Assembly: GCF_022807995.1 (NCBI RefSeq)
Contig: NZ_CP094351.1
Coordinates: 4,247,001-4,311,000 of the forward strand
DNA length: 64,000 nucleotides
Direction: 5' to 3'
Origin: Pseudomonas orientalis
GTDB taxonomy: Bacteria; Pseudomonadota; Gammaproteobacteria; Pseudomonadales; Pseudomonadaceae
Shown: positions 52,364-61,789 of the stretch, in pieces
Layout: each line of letters starts with the position of its first letter
How positions within the stretch are numbered: the stretch's first letter is position 1
Notes under the pieces: generated by a model
Database searches by the model: none
Seen by the model: only the letters and a program-made list of their open reading frames with translations
What the model was told of the DNA's origin: nothing
Translations under genes and position numbers: made by a program

Positions 52364-52419
52364 GGATCTCACCTTTGATTTCAGCTCAGGCGTTCACCTT
52401 AAGAGAACAGTGAGATAAT

Positions 52420-52446
52420 GGTAAGTACACACCAAAAGGTAAGTAA
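52420..52446. promoter_or_regulatory. Direct repeats GGTAAGTA between reductase and HxlR genes
   Basis: GGTAAGTA occurs at 52420-52427 and 52439-52446, 19 bases apart, in the 95-base divergent gap. They are candidate HxlR binding sites. Confidence 0.45.
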
Positions 52447-52458
52447 CGAACCTATCAT

Positions 52459-52824
52459 ATGAATAGCCAAAGAGAGTGGAACTGCAGCGACCCCCAAAAT
52501 CGCGTGAAATGGGCGGAGGCCACATTGGAAACCCTTCGCGTTCTGGAGGGCAAATGGAAAATCATCATTCTTTGCCAACTGTTCGCCGCCAAGGGCCCGC
52601 TGCGCTTTTCCGACCTGGAAAAGCTGATTGAAGGTATTAACCAAAAAATGCTGATTCAGCAGCTCAAGCAGCTTGAGAAGGACGGCATCGTTCGCCGTAC
52701 GGTCTACCCTCAGGTACCGCCCAAGGTAGAGTACGAATTGACTGTCGACGGGTATGCGCTGGGGCCGTCGATGCAGGCGCTGATTGAATGGGCCGAGAAC
52801 AGGCGAGGCACGCCGCAAGCCTGA
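52459..52824 (+). CDS. HxlR-family regulator
   Basis: A 121-residue winged-helix protein with LEGKWKIIILCQLFAAKGPLRFSDLEKLIEGINQKMLIQQLKQLE, the HxlR signature. Such proteins often sense aldehydes or quinones and control a divergent oxidoreductase, as placed here. Terminator 20 bases downstream. Confidence 0.92.
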   Translation: MNSQREWNCSDPQNRVKWAEATLETLRVLEGKWKIIILCQLFAAKGPLRFSDLEKLIEGINQKMLIQQLKQLEKDGIVRRTVYPQVPPKVEYELTVDGYALGPSMQALIEWAENRRGTPQA

Positions 52825-52843
52825 ATTTTCAGACGCCAGAAAC

Positions 52844-52884
52844 CACAAACCCCCGGCTTTCTTTAGGAAAACCGGGGGTTTGTG
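52844..52884. terminator. Terminator between hxlR-type gene and tRNA-Ser
   Basis: CACAAACCCCCGG and CCGGGGGTTTGTG form a 13-bp stem with a 15-base loop; TTTACTTAA follows. It can serve both converging transcripts. Confidence 0.82.
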
Positions 52885-52895
52885 TTTACTTAATG

Positions 52896-52985
52896 TGGCG
52901 GTGAAGGAGAGATTCGAACTCTCGATACAATTTCTTGTATACACACTTTCCAGGCGTGCTCCTTAAGCCACTCGGACACTTCACC
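52896..52985 (-). tRNA. tRNA-Ser(GGA)
   Basis: The minus strand folds into a 90-base class II tRNA: acceptor GGTGAAG with CTTCACC, long variable arm, anticodon GGA in CTGGAAAG, T-loop GTTCGAATC, discriminator G and encoded CCA. It reads UCC/UCU serine codons. There is no integrase nearby. Confidence 0.97.
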
Positions 52986-53305
52986 GTATCTCGGCAAACC
53001 AGTTCAGTCTGTCGAGGCGCGCTAATGTAGTCGAAAGCCTTTCTGATGGCAAAGGTTTTTTTCAGAATTTTCATGCGCTTAGACGGGTATGCCGGAACGG
53101 GCTCTGTGGGCGGTGGTGATTGTGCCAATCTCGGGCATGGATCGGGATGGTCTACGCTGGCTGTTGTGCCCTGCTTCAGGCGCTCTACTGCCGGCGGTGA
53201 AGCAAAAGCCTGACTGGGCAGTCAGTCACGGCGCTTTACCCGCGCGGGCGCGGTGGGTAACGTCTGCTGCATTCTTCTATAACAAGCCCTATAAGGAATC
53301 GCGTC
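52986..53305. other. Intergenic stretch, no gene supported
   Basis: 320 bases between the tRNA start and the crotonase gene. It must hold the tRNA promoter (minus strand). A 74-codon open frame at 53089 has no ribosome site and no protein-like features. AAGGAA precedes the crotonase ATG. Confidence 0.5.
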
Positions 53306-53998
53306 ATGAGTGAGTTGATTGCCTACCACCTCGAAGACGGTATCGCGACCCTGACCCTGAGCAACGGCAAGGTGAATGCCATTTCTCCAGCGGTGGTCAG
53401 TGCGTTCAATGCGGCGCTGGATCAGGCGGAGCAGGATCGGGCAGTGGTGGTCATCACGGGCACGCCGGGGATTCTGTCGGGCGGTTATGATTTGAAGGTG
53501 ATGACGGCCGGCCCCAAAGAGGCCATCGGCCTGGTGACGTCCGGCTCGACGCTGGCGCGGCGCCTGTTGTCGCATCCGTTCCCGGTGGTCGTGGCGTGCC
53601 CTGGGCATGCGGTGGCCAAGGGGGCGTTTCTGCTGCTGTCGGCGGATTATCGCATTGGGGTTGAGGGACCGTTCAGCATTGGCCTGAATGAAGTGGCGAT
53701 CGGCATGACCATGCACCACGCCGGGATCGAGTTGGCGCGCGATCGTCTGCGCAAGTCGGCGTTTCATCGCTCGGTAATCAATGCCGAGATGTTTGACCCG
53801 CAAGGCGCTTTGCAAGCGGGTTTCCTCGACAAGGTGGTGGCACCGGAAGAATTGCACGCGGCGGCATTGGAAGCGGCGCGGCAGTTGAAGAAGATCAATA
53901 TGAACGCGCACAAGCAGACCAAGTTGAAAGTGCGTAAAGCGCTGCTGGAGGCGTTGGACGATGCGATTATCCAGGATCAGGGCCACAGCCTGATTTAA
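53306..53998 (+). CDS. Enoyl-CoA hydratase/isomerase-family protein
   Basis: A 230-residue crotonase-fold protein. The oxyanion segment is GTPGILSGGYDLKVM and the second is HAVAKGAFLLLSADYRIG. The usual pair of catalytic glutamates is not obvious, as in many divergent crotonases. Probably acts on an acyl-CoA; substrate unknown. A terminator follows at 54020. Confidence 0.84.
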   Translation: MSELIAYHLEDGIATLTLSNGKVNAISPAVVSAFNAALDQAEQDRAVVVITGTPGILSGGYDLKVMTAGPKEAIGLVTSGSTLARRLLSHPFPVVVACPGHAVAKGAFLLLSADYRIGVEGPFSIGLNEVAIGMTMHHAGIELARDRLRKSAFHRSVINAEMFDPQGALQAGFLDKVVAPEELHAAALEAARQLKKINMNAHKQTKLKVRKALLEALDDAIIQDQGHSLI

Positions 53999-54019
53999 CA
54001 CGCTACACGTGCTGTACCG

Positions 54020-54046
54020 AAGCCCGACCTTGAGTCGGGCTTTTTC
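54020..54046 (+). terminator. Terminator after the crotonase gene
   Basis: AAGCCCGAC, loop CTTGA, GTCGGGCTT, then TTTC. Confidence 0.9.
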
Positions 54047-54211
54047 TTACAGCTCAAGCCGAAACAGCCTGCGCCGCTCTAGACAGGCTTTATCGGCCTA
54101 TGTTGAAACATGCGCTCAAACATCGCCTATCTCCTACGTCTGTAGGGGCAATTGCCGAATACAGTGCACATCCGTACACTGCGCCACCTTTTGTCCCGAT
54201 GGGCCGTGTCG

Positions 54212-54934
54212 ATGCTTTTTCTGTTACGTATGTTGTTGATGAGCCTGCACTTTATGCTCGCTGGGGTACTGGGCGTGCTCGTAGGAGTGTCCCGACCGTT
54301 CAATCCGGACAACAGTCGCCTCTGCGCCCGCCTCTATGCACTGCCGGCCATGTGGATACTGCGCTTGAAGGTAACGAAGGATGTCGACTCGCTGCGCAAC
54401 AAGCCTGGCACCTGCGTGGTGATCGCCAACCACCAGTCCAACTATGATCTGTTTGTGCTCGGTACCGTGGTACCGCACCGTACGGTGTGCATTGCCAAGA
54501 AAAGCCTGAAATGGGTGCCGTTGTTCGGCCAGTTGTTCTGGCTGGCCGGCAATGTGTTGATCGACCGCGGCAATGCGCACAAGGCACGCCGGGCCATGCT
54601 CACCACCACCCGTACCCTGCAGCATGAAGACACGTCCATCTGGGTATTTCCGGAAGGCACGCGCAACCTGGGCAAAGGGTTGTTGCCGTTCAAAAAGGGC
54701 GCGTTCCATATGGCGATTGCCGCCGGCGTGCCGATCGTGCAGGTGTGTGTCAGTAATTACGTCACGCATATGCGACTTAATCGCTGGAACAGTGGCGAGG
54801 TGCTCATACGTTCGTTGGCGCCGATTCCTACTGTGGGGATGACGGCGGACGACGTTCCGAGGTTGATGCAGGCGTGCCAGGCGCAAATGGACGCGTGCAT
54901 TGCGCAAATGGATCGCGAGCTGCAAAGCGCTTGA
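54212..54934 (+). CDS. plsC: 1-Acyl-sn-glycerol-3-phosphate acyltransferase
   Basis: A 240-residue membrane acyltransferase. The HX4D motif is in NHQSNYDLF and the second is FPEGTRNLG. It makes phosphatidic acid from lysophosphatidic acid. N-terminal helix about 1-30. ATG 54212 is chosen because the upstream frame (from 54152) lacks a ribosome site and the family begins MLF-LRMLLM. Confidence 0.9.
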   Translation: MLFLLRMLLMSLHFMLAGVLGVLVGVSRPFNPDNSRLCARLYALPAMWILRLKVTKDVDSLRNKPGTCVVIANHQSNYDLFVLGTVVPHRTVCIAKKSLKWVPLFGQLFWLAGNVLIDRGNAHKARRAMLTTTRTLQHEDTSIWVFPEGTRNLGKGLLPFKKGAFHMAIAAGVPIVQVCVSNYVTHMRLNRWNSGEVLIRSLAPIPTVGMTADDVPRLMQACQAQMDACIAQMDRELQSA

Positions 54935-55008
54935 ACGATCACTCCAGGGAACGCCATTCACGCTAAGCTGCCCAACATCTGTCCTCTTGAAAAGAAGTGA
55001 TCAGCACC

Positions 55009-55980
55009 ATGGGTAGAGTCGTTGCGGCCGCCGTCTACAGCGCCGGAAAGAAAGTCACGGATATCACCCTCGATGAAGGTGCGGCCTGGGCCGCCAAACC
55101 CGGCCACTTTGTGTGGATCGGCCTGGAAGAACCCAGCGCCCAGGAACTGAACAACCTGCAACGCCAGTTCAACCTGCATGAACTGGCGATCGAAGACGCC
55201 ATGGAGAAGCACAGCCGCCCGAAGCTGGAAACCTTCGGCGACGCGCTGTTTATCGTCACGTACTCACCGGTGCGCGAGAACGGCAAGCTGGAGTTTATCG
55301 AGACCCATATCTTCGCCGGCAACGGCTACATCATCACCGCCCGCAACGGGCATTCGGCGTCCTACGGGTTTGTGCGCCAGCGCTGTGAGGCACGTCCGTT
55401 GTTGCTGGAGCATGGGGAAGATTTCGTACTCTATGCCTTGCTGGATTTCGTCACCGAAAACTACCAGCCGGTCAGCGAAGCGATCCACGCCGAGATCGAT
55501 GAACTGGAGCGCAATGTGCTGTGCAGTTCCCTGAGCGAGCGCGACATCCAGAACCTTCACGGCCTGCGCCGCGACGTGCTGCGGCTCAAGCGCTATGTAG
55601 CGCCGATGGTGGAGATCAGCCAGGAGCTGCAGAAGCTGAGCTTCCCGTTTATCGACAAGAACATGCGCCCGTATTTCCGTGACGTGCAGATCCACGTCAC
55701 GCGGCAGATGGAAGACCTGACGACCCTGCGCGACATTGCCAGCCAGACCATCGAGATCGGCGTATTGCTGGAGGCTTCGCGCCAGAGCGTGGTGCAGCGC
55801 AAGTTCGCCGCCTGGGCCGCGATCCTGGCGTTCCCCACCGCGGTGGCGGGGATTTATGGGATGAATTTCCAGAACATGCCCGAGCTGCAATGGCACTACG
55901 GCTACTTTGCAGTGCTCGGGTTTATTGGGGTGGGCTGCACCAGCCTGTGGGCGAGCTTCAAACGGTCGGGTTGGCTTTAG
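55009..55980 (+). CDS. corA: Magnesium/cobalt transporter CorA
   Basis: A 323-residue CorA protein with a long cytoplasmic domain, two C-terminal helices and the classical loop YGMNFQNMPEL. Unlike cmaX in this window it keeps GMN. The last 23 bases overlap the 3' end of the amidotransferase gene on the other strand. A GTG start at 54997 is possible. Confidence 0.92.
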   Translation: MGRVVAAAVYSAGKKVTDITLDEGAAWAAKPGHFVWIGLEEPSAQELNNLQRQFNLHELAIEDAMEKHSRPKLETFGDALFIVTYSPVRENGKLEFIETHIFAGNGYIITARNGHSASYGFVRQRCEARPLLLEHGEDFVLYALLDFVTENYQPVSEAIHAEIDELERNVLCSSLSERDIQNLHGLRRDVLRLKRYVAPMVEISQELQKLSFPFIDKNMRPYFRDVQIHVTRQMEDLTTLRDIASQTIEIGVLLEASRQSVVQRKFAAWAAILAFPTAVAGIYGMNFQNMPELQWHYGYFAVLGFIGVGCTSLWASFKRSGWL

Positions 55981-56689
55981 CGTTGTGCGCCACAAAGCGC
56001 ATCATCCATTCCGCCACGGTCGCACCATGGTGGTCGCGCTCAAGGCTGGCCACGCCGTTGGTGTAGACCTTTTCGCCCAGGGTTGTCTGAAGAATTTCCA
56101 GCAATTCGCGGGAATAGTCCTGAACGAATTCCGGGTGGCCCTGGAAGCACAGCACCTGGTCACCGATGTGATACGCCGCGATGGGGCAAAACTCACTGGA
56201 GGCGATGACCGTGGCATTTTTCGGCAAGGTGGTGACCTGATCCTGATGACTGATCAACAGCGTCAGTTGCGGTACTTCAGGGCTCATCCACGGCGCCTTG
56301 GCATCGAGCGTGTAATCGTGGATGCCCATGCCCCAGCCCTGGCTGGCGCGTTCGGTCTTGCCGCCGAGCAGCAGCGCCAGTAACTGATGGCCGAAGCAGA
56401 TACCCAGCAGCTTGTCGCCGCGCTCGTAGCGCTGCAGCACGTAGGTCTTGAGGGTCTGGATCCATGGGTCGGTGCCGAACGAGTCGGCCTTGCTGCCGGT
56501 GATCAGGTACGCGTCAAACACTTCGTTATCCGGCGGGTATTCACCCTGCACCACGTTGTACACCACAAACTCGGCTGCAATCGGCTGCTTGGCGAACAGG
56601 CGCTTGAACATCTGCCCGTAGCCTTGGTACTGATCGATCAGGCCCGGACGCAGGATATCGGTTTCCAGGATGCACACGCGTAGCGACAT
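55958..56689 (-). CDS. Class I glutamine amidotransferase
   Basis: A 243-residue amidotransferase with the nucleophile elbow GICFGHQ and a late His in FQGHPEF. No synthetase partner is encoded next to it, so the target is unknown; related proteins are peptidases or gamma-glutamyl hydrolases such as PuuD-like enzymes. Converges with corA. Confidence 0.88.
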   Translation of the reverse strand: MSLRVCILETDILRPGLIDQYQGYGQMFKRLFAKQPIAAEFVVYNVVQGEYPPDNEVFDAYLITGSKADSFGTDPWIQTLKTYVLQRYERGDKLLGICFGHQLLALLLGGKTERASQGWGMGIHDYTLDAKAPWMSPEVPQLTLLISHQDQVTTLPKNATVIASSEFCPIAAYHIGDQVLCFQGHPEFVQDYSRELLEILQTTLGEKVYTNGVASLERDHHGATVAEWMMRFVAHNAKANPTV

Positions 56690-56780
56690 AAAAAATACCT
56701 GACACGGCGATGGGAATATTGAACACCCCAGAGCGTGCCTTGAAATACACCTTCAAGGCAAGCGCCCTCCCTCATTTAGA

Positions 56781-58928
56781 TCAGTTGAACACCTCGCCCT
56801 TGGCCGCTTTTTCCAGCAACAACGCCGGTGGCGCAAAGCGCTCTCCATATTGCCCTGCCAGATAGCGCGCCCGGGCGATGAAGTCGTTCAGGCCATACTG
56901 GTTGATAAACTGCAGCGCGCCGCCACTCCACGCCGCAAAGCCAATGCCGAAGATCGAACCGATATTGGCGTCGGCGGTGGACATCAATACGCCCTCCTCC
57001 ACACAGCGCACGGTTTCGATGGCCTGGATAAACAACAAGCGGTCGCGCACGTCCTGGGGCGAAATCTGTTTATCGGGCTGTTCGAACCGCGTCTTGAGTT
57101 CGGGCCACAGGCGCTTCCGGGCGCCTGCCGGATAGTCATAAAAACCGCCACCCGCGGCTTTGCCCGTGCGCTTGTGCTCATTGACCAGCAGCTCGATCAC
57201 CGCCGTCGCCGGATGGCTCGGCGCTGCCTTGCCCTGCGCTTGCAGGTCCTTGGCGGTTTGCTGTCGGATATGGCTCATGAGGCTCAGGGACACTTCATCG
57301 GACACCGCCAGCGGCCCCACCGGCATGCCGGCCTTGCGCGCTTCGGTCTCGATCAGCGGCGCGGCCACGCCTTCGCCGAGCATGGCGATGCCTTCGTTGG
57401 TGAACGTGCCGAATACCCGCGAGGTGAAGAAGCCGCGGCTGTCATTGACCACAATCGGGGTTTTCTGGATTTGCAGTACGAAGTCGAAACCCCGAGCCAG
57501 GGTTTCGTCGCGGGTATGAGCGCCCTTGATGATTTCCACCAAGGGCATCTTGTCCACCGGGCTGAAGAAATGCAGGCCGATGAATTTGCCAGGGTCGGGC
57601 ACTGCGCTCGCCAGGCCGCTGATGGGCAATGTCGAGGTGTTGGACGCGATCACCGCGTCTGCACCGACCACGCGTTGCGCGGCGGCGGTTACCCTGGCCT
57701 TGAGTTCGCGGTCTTCGAACACTGCTTCGATCACCAGGTCACAGCCGGCCAGGTCAGCGTCTTCCTGTGCAGGCTGAATCCGCGCCAGGGTGGTTTCCCG
57801 CTGCTCGGCGGTCAGTTGCCCACGGCTGACTTTCTTGTCCAGCAACGCCGCCGAATGGGCCTTGCCCTTCTCGGCAGCGGCCAGGTTGACGTCCTTGAGC
57901 ACCACGTCGATGCCCGCACAGGCACTCACGTAGGCAATACCCGCCCCCATCATGCCGGCGCCAAGTACGCCGACCTTGCGCGTCACATACCGCGCAAAAC
58001 CTGGTGGTCGCGAGCTGCCGGCGTTGATTTCATTGAGTTGAAACCAGAACGTGCCGATCATGTTTTTCGCCACCTGCCCGGTCACCAACTCGGTGAAATA
58101 GCGGGTTTCGATCAGGTGCGCAGTGTCGAAATCCACTTGGGCGCCTTCCACGGCGGCGCAGAGAATTTTCTCAGGCGCCGGGAAACAGCCCTGGGTCTTG
58201 CTGCGCAGGATCGACGGCGCAATGGCGAGCATCTGCGCGACTTTCGGGTGCGACGGCGTGCCTCCGGGAATCTGATAGCCCTTGTTGTCCCACGGCTGCC
58301 TGGCCTGCGGGTTAGCGAGGATCCAGGCGCGCGACTTGGCCAGCAGCTCGTCGCGATCTGCCGCCACGTCATCGATCAGTCCCGCCTGCAATGCCTGCGC
58401 CGGCCGCACTTTCTTGCCTTCCAGCAGATACGGCAAAGCTTTTTCCAGGCCCAACAGGCGCACCATGCGCACAACCCCGCCACCGCCCGGCAACAGGCCC
58501 AAGGTGACTTCCGGCAAGCCGAGCTGCACGGAAGGATCGTCCAGCGCGATACGGTGATGACAGGCCAGGCAAATCTCCCAGCCGCCACCAAGGGCCGCGC
58601 CGTTGATCGCGGCCACCACCGGCTTGCCGAGGATTTCCAGGCTGCGCAGTTGGGCCTTCAACACGCCTACGCCGACATAAAATTCCTGAGCGTGGGCGGT
58701 GTCGACCTGGATCAGCTCGTTGAGGTCGCCACCGGCAAAAAAGGTTTTCTTGGCCGAGGTGATGATCACCCCGGCCAGGGTGTCTTTTTCCGCCTCCAGG
58801 CGCGCGACGGTGGCCGCCATCGCTTCACGGTAGGCCGCGTTCATGGTGTTGGCGCTTTGGCCGGGCATGTCGAGGGTCAGCACCACGATCTGGTCCTGGC
58901 CTTTTTCGTAACGAATGGCGTCGGTCAT
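56781..58928 (-). CDS. FadB-like 3-hydroxyacyl-CoA dehydrogenase / enoyl-CoA hydratase
   Basis: A 715-residue bifunctional beta-oxidation enzyme. The hydratase (about 1-190) has ALGGGWEICLACHHRIALDD and the dehydrogenase (about 300-680) has VGVLGAGMMGAGIAYVSA and IGLHFFSPVDKMPLVEI. It pairs with the thiolase 16 bases upstream. The start at 58928 opens directly into MTDAIRYEKGQ; the longer frame to 59168 lies inside the thiolase gene. Confidence 0.95.
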   Translation of the reverse strand: MTDAIRYEKGQDQIVVLTLDMPGQSANTMNAAYREAMAATVARLEAEKDTLAGVIITSAKKTFFAGGDLNELIQVDTAHAQEFYVGVGVLKAQLRSLEILGKPVVAAINGAALGGGWEICLACHHRIALDDPSVQLGLPEVTLGLLPGGGGVVRMVRLLGLEKALPYLLEGKKVRPAQALQAGLIDDVAADRDELLAKSRAWILANPQARQPWDNKGYQIPGGTPSHPKVAQMLAIAPSILRSKTQGCFPAPEKILCAAVEGAQVDFDTAHLIETRYFTELVTGQVAKNMIGTFWFQLNEINAGSSRPPGFARYVTRKVGVLGAGMMGAGIAYVSACAGIDVVLKDVNLAAAEKGKAHSAALLDKKVSRGQLTAEQRETTLARIQPAQEDADLAGCDLVIEAVFEDRELKARVTAAAQRVVGADAVIASNTSTLPISGLASAVPDPGKFIGLHFFSPVDKMPLVEIIKGAHTRDETLARGFDFVLQIQKTPIVVNDSRGFFTSRVFGTFTNEGIAMLGEGVAAPLIETEARKAGMPVGPLAVSDEVSLSLMSHIRQQTAKDLQAQGKAAPSHPATAVIELLVNEHKRTGKAAGGGFYDYPAGARKRLWPELKTRFEQPDKQISPQDVRDRLLFIQAIETVRCVEEGVLMSTADANIGSIFGIGFAAWSGGALQFINQYGLNDFIARARYLAGQYGERFAPPALLLEKAAKGEVFN

Positions 58929-58944
58929 GACAGTGTCCTTGGGC

Positions 58945-60150
58945 TCAGAGGCGTTCGATGAGGGTGGCGATGCCCATGCCACCGCCAACACACAGGGTGG
59001 CCAGGCCGTAGCGCTGCCGACGCACCTCCAGCTCGTCGAGCAAGGTGCCGAGGATCGCGCAGCCGGTGGCGCCCAGTGGGTGGCCCATGGCGATCGAGCC
59101 GCCATTGACATTGACGCGGGCGGCATCGATCCCCATGTCCTTGATGAATTTGAGCACGACCGACGCAAACGCCTCGTTGACCTCGAACAGGTCGATGTCC
59201 TCGACGCGCAGGCCGGCCTTGGCCAGCGCCTTGCGGGTGGCCGGTGCAGGGCCGGTGAGCATGATGGTCGGGTCGGTGCTGGTGACGGCCGTGGCGACGA
59301 TGCGCGCCCGTGGTTGCAGGCCCAGTTCGCGCCCCTTGGCCTCCGAGCCGATCAGCATCAGCGCGGCACCGTCCACGATGCCGGAGCTGTTGCCCGGCGT
59401 GTGCACATGGTGGATGCGTTCCACATGGCTGTAGACCCGCAACGCGGTGGCGTCAAAACCCATCTGGCCGATCATTTCGAAGCTGGGCTTGAGCTTGCCC
59501 AAGCCCTCGAGGGTTGAGTCGCCGCGGATGAATTCGTCATGGTCCAGCAGCACGATGCCGTTCTGGTCCTGCACCGCGATCAGTGATTTGTTGAAGGAAC
59601 CCTCTGCTCGCGCCCTGGCGGCTTTCTGCTGGGACTGTAGGGCAAAGGTATCCACGTCCTGGCGAGTGAAGCCTTCCAGGGTAGCGATCAGGTCGGCACC
59701 GATGCCCTGAGGCGTGAAGTGGCTCTGCAGGTTGGTTTGCGGGTCGAGTACCCAGGCGCCACCGTCGCTGCCCATGGGCACGCGGGACATGGATTCGACA
59801 CCGCCCGCCACCACCAGGTCTTCAAAACCGGAGCGTACTTTCATCGCCCCCAGGTTGACGGCCTCCAGGCCCGAGGCGCAGAAGCGGTTGATCTGCACGC
59901 CGGCGACGCTGACGTCCCAGTCCGCCACCAGCGCGGCGGTCTTGGCGATATCGGCGCCTTGGTCGCCCACCGGAGTGACGCAGCCGAGGACGATGTCATC
60001 CACTTGGCGAGTGTCGAGGTCATTGCGCTGCGCCAGCGCGGTGAGCAAGCCGGCGACAAGATTCACCGGCTTGACGCTGTGCAGGGCGCCGTCGGCCTTG
60101 CCCTTGCCACGGGGTGTGCGTATCGCATCAAAGATCAAAGCCTGGGTCAT
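58945..60150 (-). CDS. Acetyl-CoA acetyltransferase / 3-ketoacyl-CoA thiolase
   Basis: A 401-residue thiolase with nucleophile Cys in INRFCASGLEAVN, plus NVNGGSIAMGHPLGATGC and the C-terminal CVGGGMGIA. It completes beta-oxidation with the fadB-like partner. ATG 60150 is chosen; the frame upstream to 60279 is not thiolase-like. I recall the pair as PA1736-PA1737 in PAO1. Confidence 0.95.
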   Translation of the reverse strand: MTQALIFDAIRTPRGKGKADGALHSVKPVNLVAGLLTALAQRNDLDTRQVDDIVLGCVTPVGDQGADIAKTAALVADWDVSVAGVQINRFCASGLEAVNLGAMKVRSGFEDLVVAGGVESMSRVPMGSDGGAWVLDPQTNLQSHFTPQGIGADLIATLEGFTRQDVDTFALQSQQKAARARAEGSFNKSLIAVQDQNGIVLLDHDEFIRGDSTLEGLGKLKPSFEMIGQMGFDATALRVYSHVERIHHVHTPGNSSGIVDGAALMLIGSEAKGRELGLQPRARIVATAVTSTDPTIMLTGPAPATRKALAKAGLRVEDIDLFEVNEAFASVVLKFIKDMGIDAARVNVNGGSIAMGHPLGATGCAILGTLLDELEVRRQRYGLATLCVGGGMGIATLIERL

Positions 60151-60540
60151 GATGTCCTCGAACCACAGTGGGCGTATGCCCCTTACCTTAAGCCCGATTG
60201 ACACGGTTTCAATGACGGATGCGCTCAATGCCTTTGACCCCCTCGCTCGGACGAACGGTAGGCAGCTATGAGAAATCACGGGTTAATCGTTTTAGCTGTC
60301 TAGCCTCGGGGCTGGCGCCAAGATGGCACTAGGCCTCATGCCTTTTTAAGCAGAAAACGTGATGAGCTGATATGAAATGGATCTATGCGACGAAGAACGA
60401 GGGCTCTAAGGTTGAATCTGTAAGAAGCTGCTGCCGGGTTTTGCTGGAGCGGTTGTAAGAAAAGTGTCACGCCAGATCGCGATACTGGACTCACCGGCAC
60501 GCATTTGACGCTCAGGAATAACAACAAAAGGCAGTCAGCC
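60151..60540. other. Intergenic stretch upstream of the thiolase gene
   Basis: 390 bases. It must contain the minus-strand promoter of the thiolase-fadB operon. No clear operator or gene is seen. Confidence 0.5.
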
Positions 60541-60636
60541 ATGTTCAAGCATTCGAAAGTACGTCAGGCGGGACTTATTCTGTTCGCCACCACACTGATT
60601 CTGATCTTGCCCAATTTAACCAAGGTTATCGGGTGA
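60541..60636 (+). CDS. Small membrane peptide, 31 residues
   Basis: ATG 60541 to TGA 60634-60636. The sequence has a basic head (MFKHSKVRQ), then a single hydrophobic helix (AGLILFATTLILILP), and ends NLTKVIG. This is the shape of a single-span membrane peptide. The ribosome site (AAAGGCAG) is weak. Function unknown; similar peptides may exist in relatives. Confidence 0.5.
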   Translation: MFKHSKVRQAGLILFATTLILILPNLTKVIG

Positions 60637-60799
60637 CGACGCGAGCGATCTGTTGCGTGCACCCACAGCATCGGGACTGCAGCTTTTGGCAGCACCTGCC
60701 GGGACATTGCCAATAGCGGTCCCGTTGCGGGGGCTGTCTTTTTGCGTGCGGATTTGCGCTATCGTGCCTTTCCCGCCATTTCGAACCCGGGTTCCTCCT

Positions 60800-61606
60800 T
60801 TGAAATTGATCCTCGCCTTTGTTGCCCTGCTGCTGGCCCTGCCCGCCTGGGCGGCGCAATTGACCATTGAACTGGACCACGCCAGCAAGACCTGGCAGAC
60901 CGCGGACCTGCTCAAGCACCCCGACGCGCAGACGGTGCAGATCGTTGATGATGTTTCCTACAAGCGCACCATGGTCTATCGCGCAGTGCCTTTGGCGCTT
61001 CTCCTACCGGGTTTGAAGCCTGCGAGCCACCTGCAAGCGGTTGCTCTTGATGGTTTCGCCGCCGAACTTTCCGCCGCGCCGCTGCTGGAAAAAACCGGCG
61101 CCCGCGCCTGGCTGGCGGTGGAAGACCCGGCCCATCCCTGGCCCGCACTGGGGCAAGGCAAACCGAGCGCCGGGCCGTTCTACCTGGTATGGACCGACCC
61201 GCAGGCAGGGCATATCAGCCCGGAGCAGTGGCCGTTCCAGATCTCCAGCATCAAGCAGTTGCAGACGGTTGCCGAGCGTTTCCCCGCCTTGTTACCCGAC
61301 CCCAAGTTGCCGGCGGATGACCCAGTCAATCAAGGCTTCGCGCTGTTTCAGAAGAACTGCCTGGCTTGTCATCGTCTTAATGGCGCCGGTGATGCACAAG
61401 TGGGACCGGATCTGAATATTCCCTACAATCCCACCGAATATTTCGGCGGGGATTTCCTCAAGCGGTACATCCGTGACCCGCAAAGTCTGAGGCACTGGCC
61501 GCAGGCGAAGATGCCGGCGTTCGCGACCAGTGTGTTGCCGGACAACGAGTTGAATCTGCTGGTGGCGTATTTGCAGCATATGGCGGGGCGCAAGAAACAG
61601 CCTTGA
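60800..61606 (+). CDS. Cytochrome c with N-terminal oxidoreductase-like domain, exported
   Basis: A 268-residue protein. From TTG 60800 it has a signal peptide (KLILAFVALLLALPAWA), an N-terminal domain of about 150 residues resembling the molybdopterin-oxidoreductase-associated fold, then a haem site CLACH and a Met ligand region (KMPAF). The TTG start is chosen because a signal peptide must begin there; no strong ribosome site is seen, and the frame extends to ATG 60653. Electron partner unknown. Confidence 0.78.
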   Translation: MKLILAFVALLLALPAWAAQLTIELDHASKTWQTADLLKHPDAQTVQIVDDVSYKRTMVYRAVPLALLLPGLKPASHLQAVALDGFAAELSAAPLLEKTGARAWLAVEDPAHPWPALGQGKPSAGPFYLVWTDPQAGHISPEQWPFQISSIKQLQTVAERFPALLPDPKLPADDPVNQGFALFQKNCLACHRLNGAGDAQVGPDLNIPYNPTEYFGGDFLKRYIRDPQSLRHWPQAKMPAFATSVLPDNELNLLVAYLQHMAGRKKQP

Positions 61607-61611
61607 GGCTT

Positions 61612-61768
61612 GCGTAGCGGGCTTGCCCTAATACCAGTTGTAGGAGCGAGCTTGCTCGCGAAAAACGTCAACGATAACGCGTCCTTTCTGAATGAGCGCG
61701 GTGCCTGTGAGTTTTCGCGAGCAAGCTCGCTCCTACAGACGGTATCAGGGCAATCCCCTTCCCACATT
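61612..61768. repeat. Composite repeat D: family II palindrome within family I ends
   Basis: The unit is 61639-61737, oriented as copy C, with AACGATAACGCGTCCTTTCT inside. Left end GGGCTTGCCCTAATACCAG; right end CAGGGCAATCCCCTTCCCAC. One T of the right TTTTT run is lost. Confidence 0.92.
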
Positions 61769-61789
61769 TGGACGGCATTAAGTCTCAGA

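Noticed and set aside
52896..52985. tRNA-Ser as an integration site for a genomic island
   Set aside because: There is no integrase or direct repeat of the tRNA 3' end nearby.
53089..53313. 74-codon frame upstream of the crotonase gene
   Set aside because: Composition is not protein-like and it overlaps the crotonase ribosome site and start.
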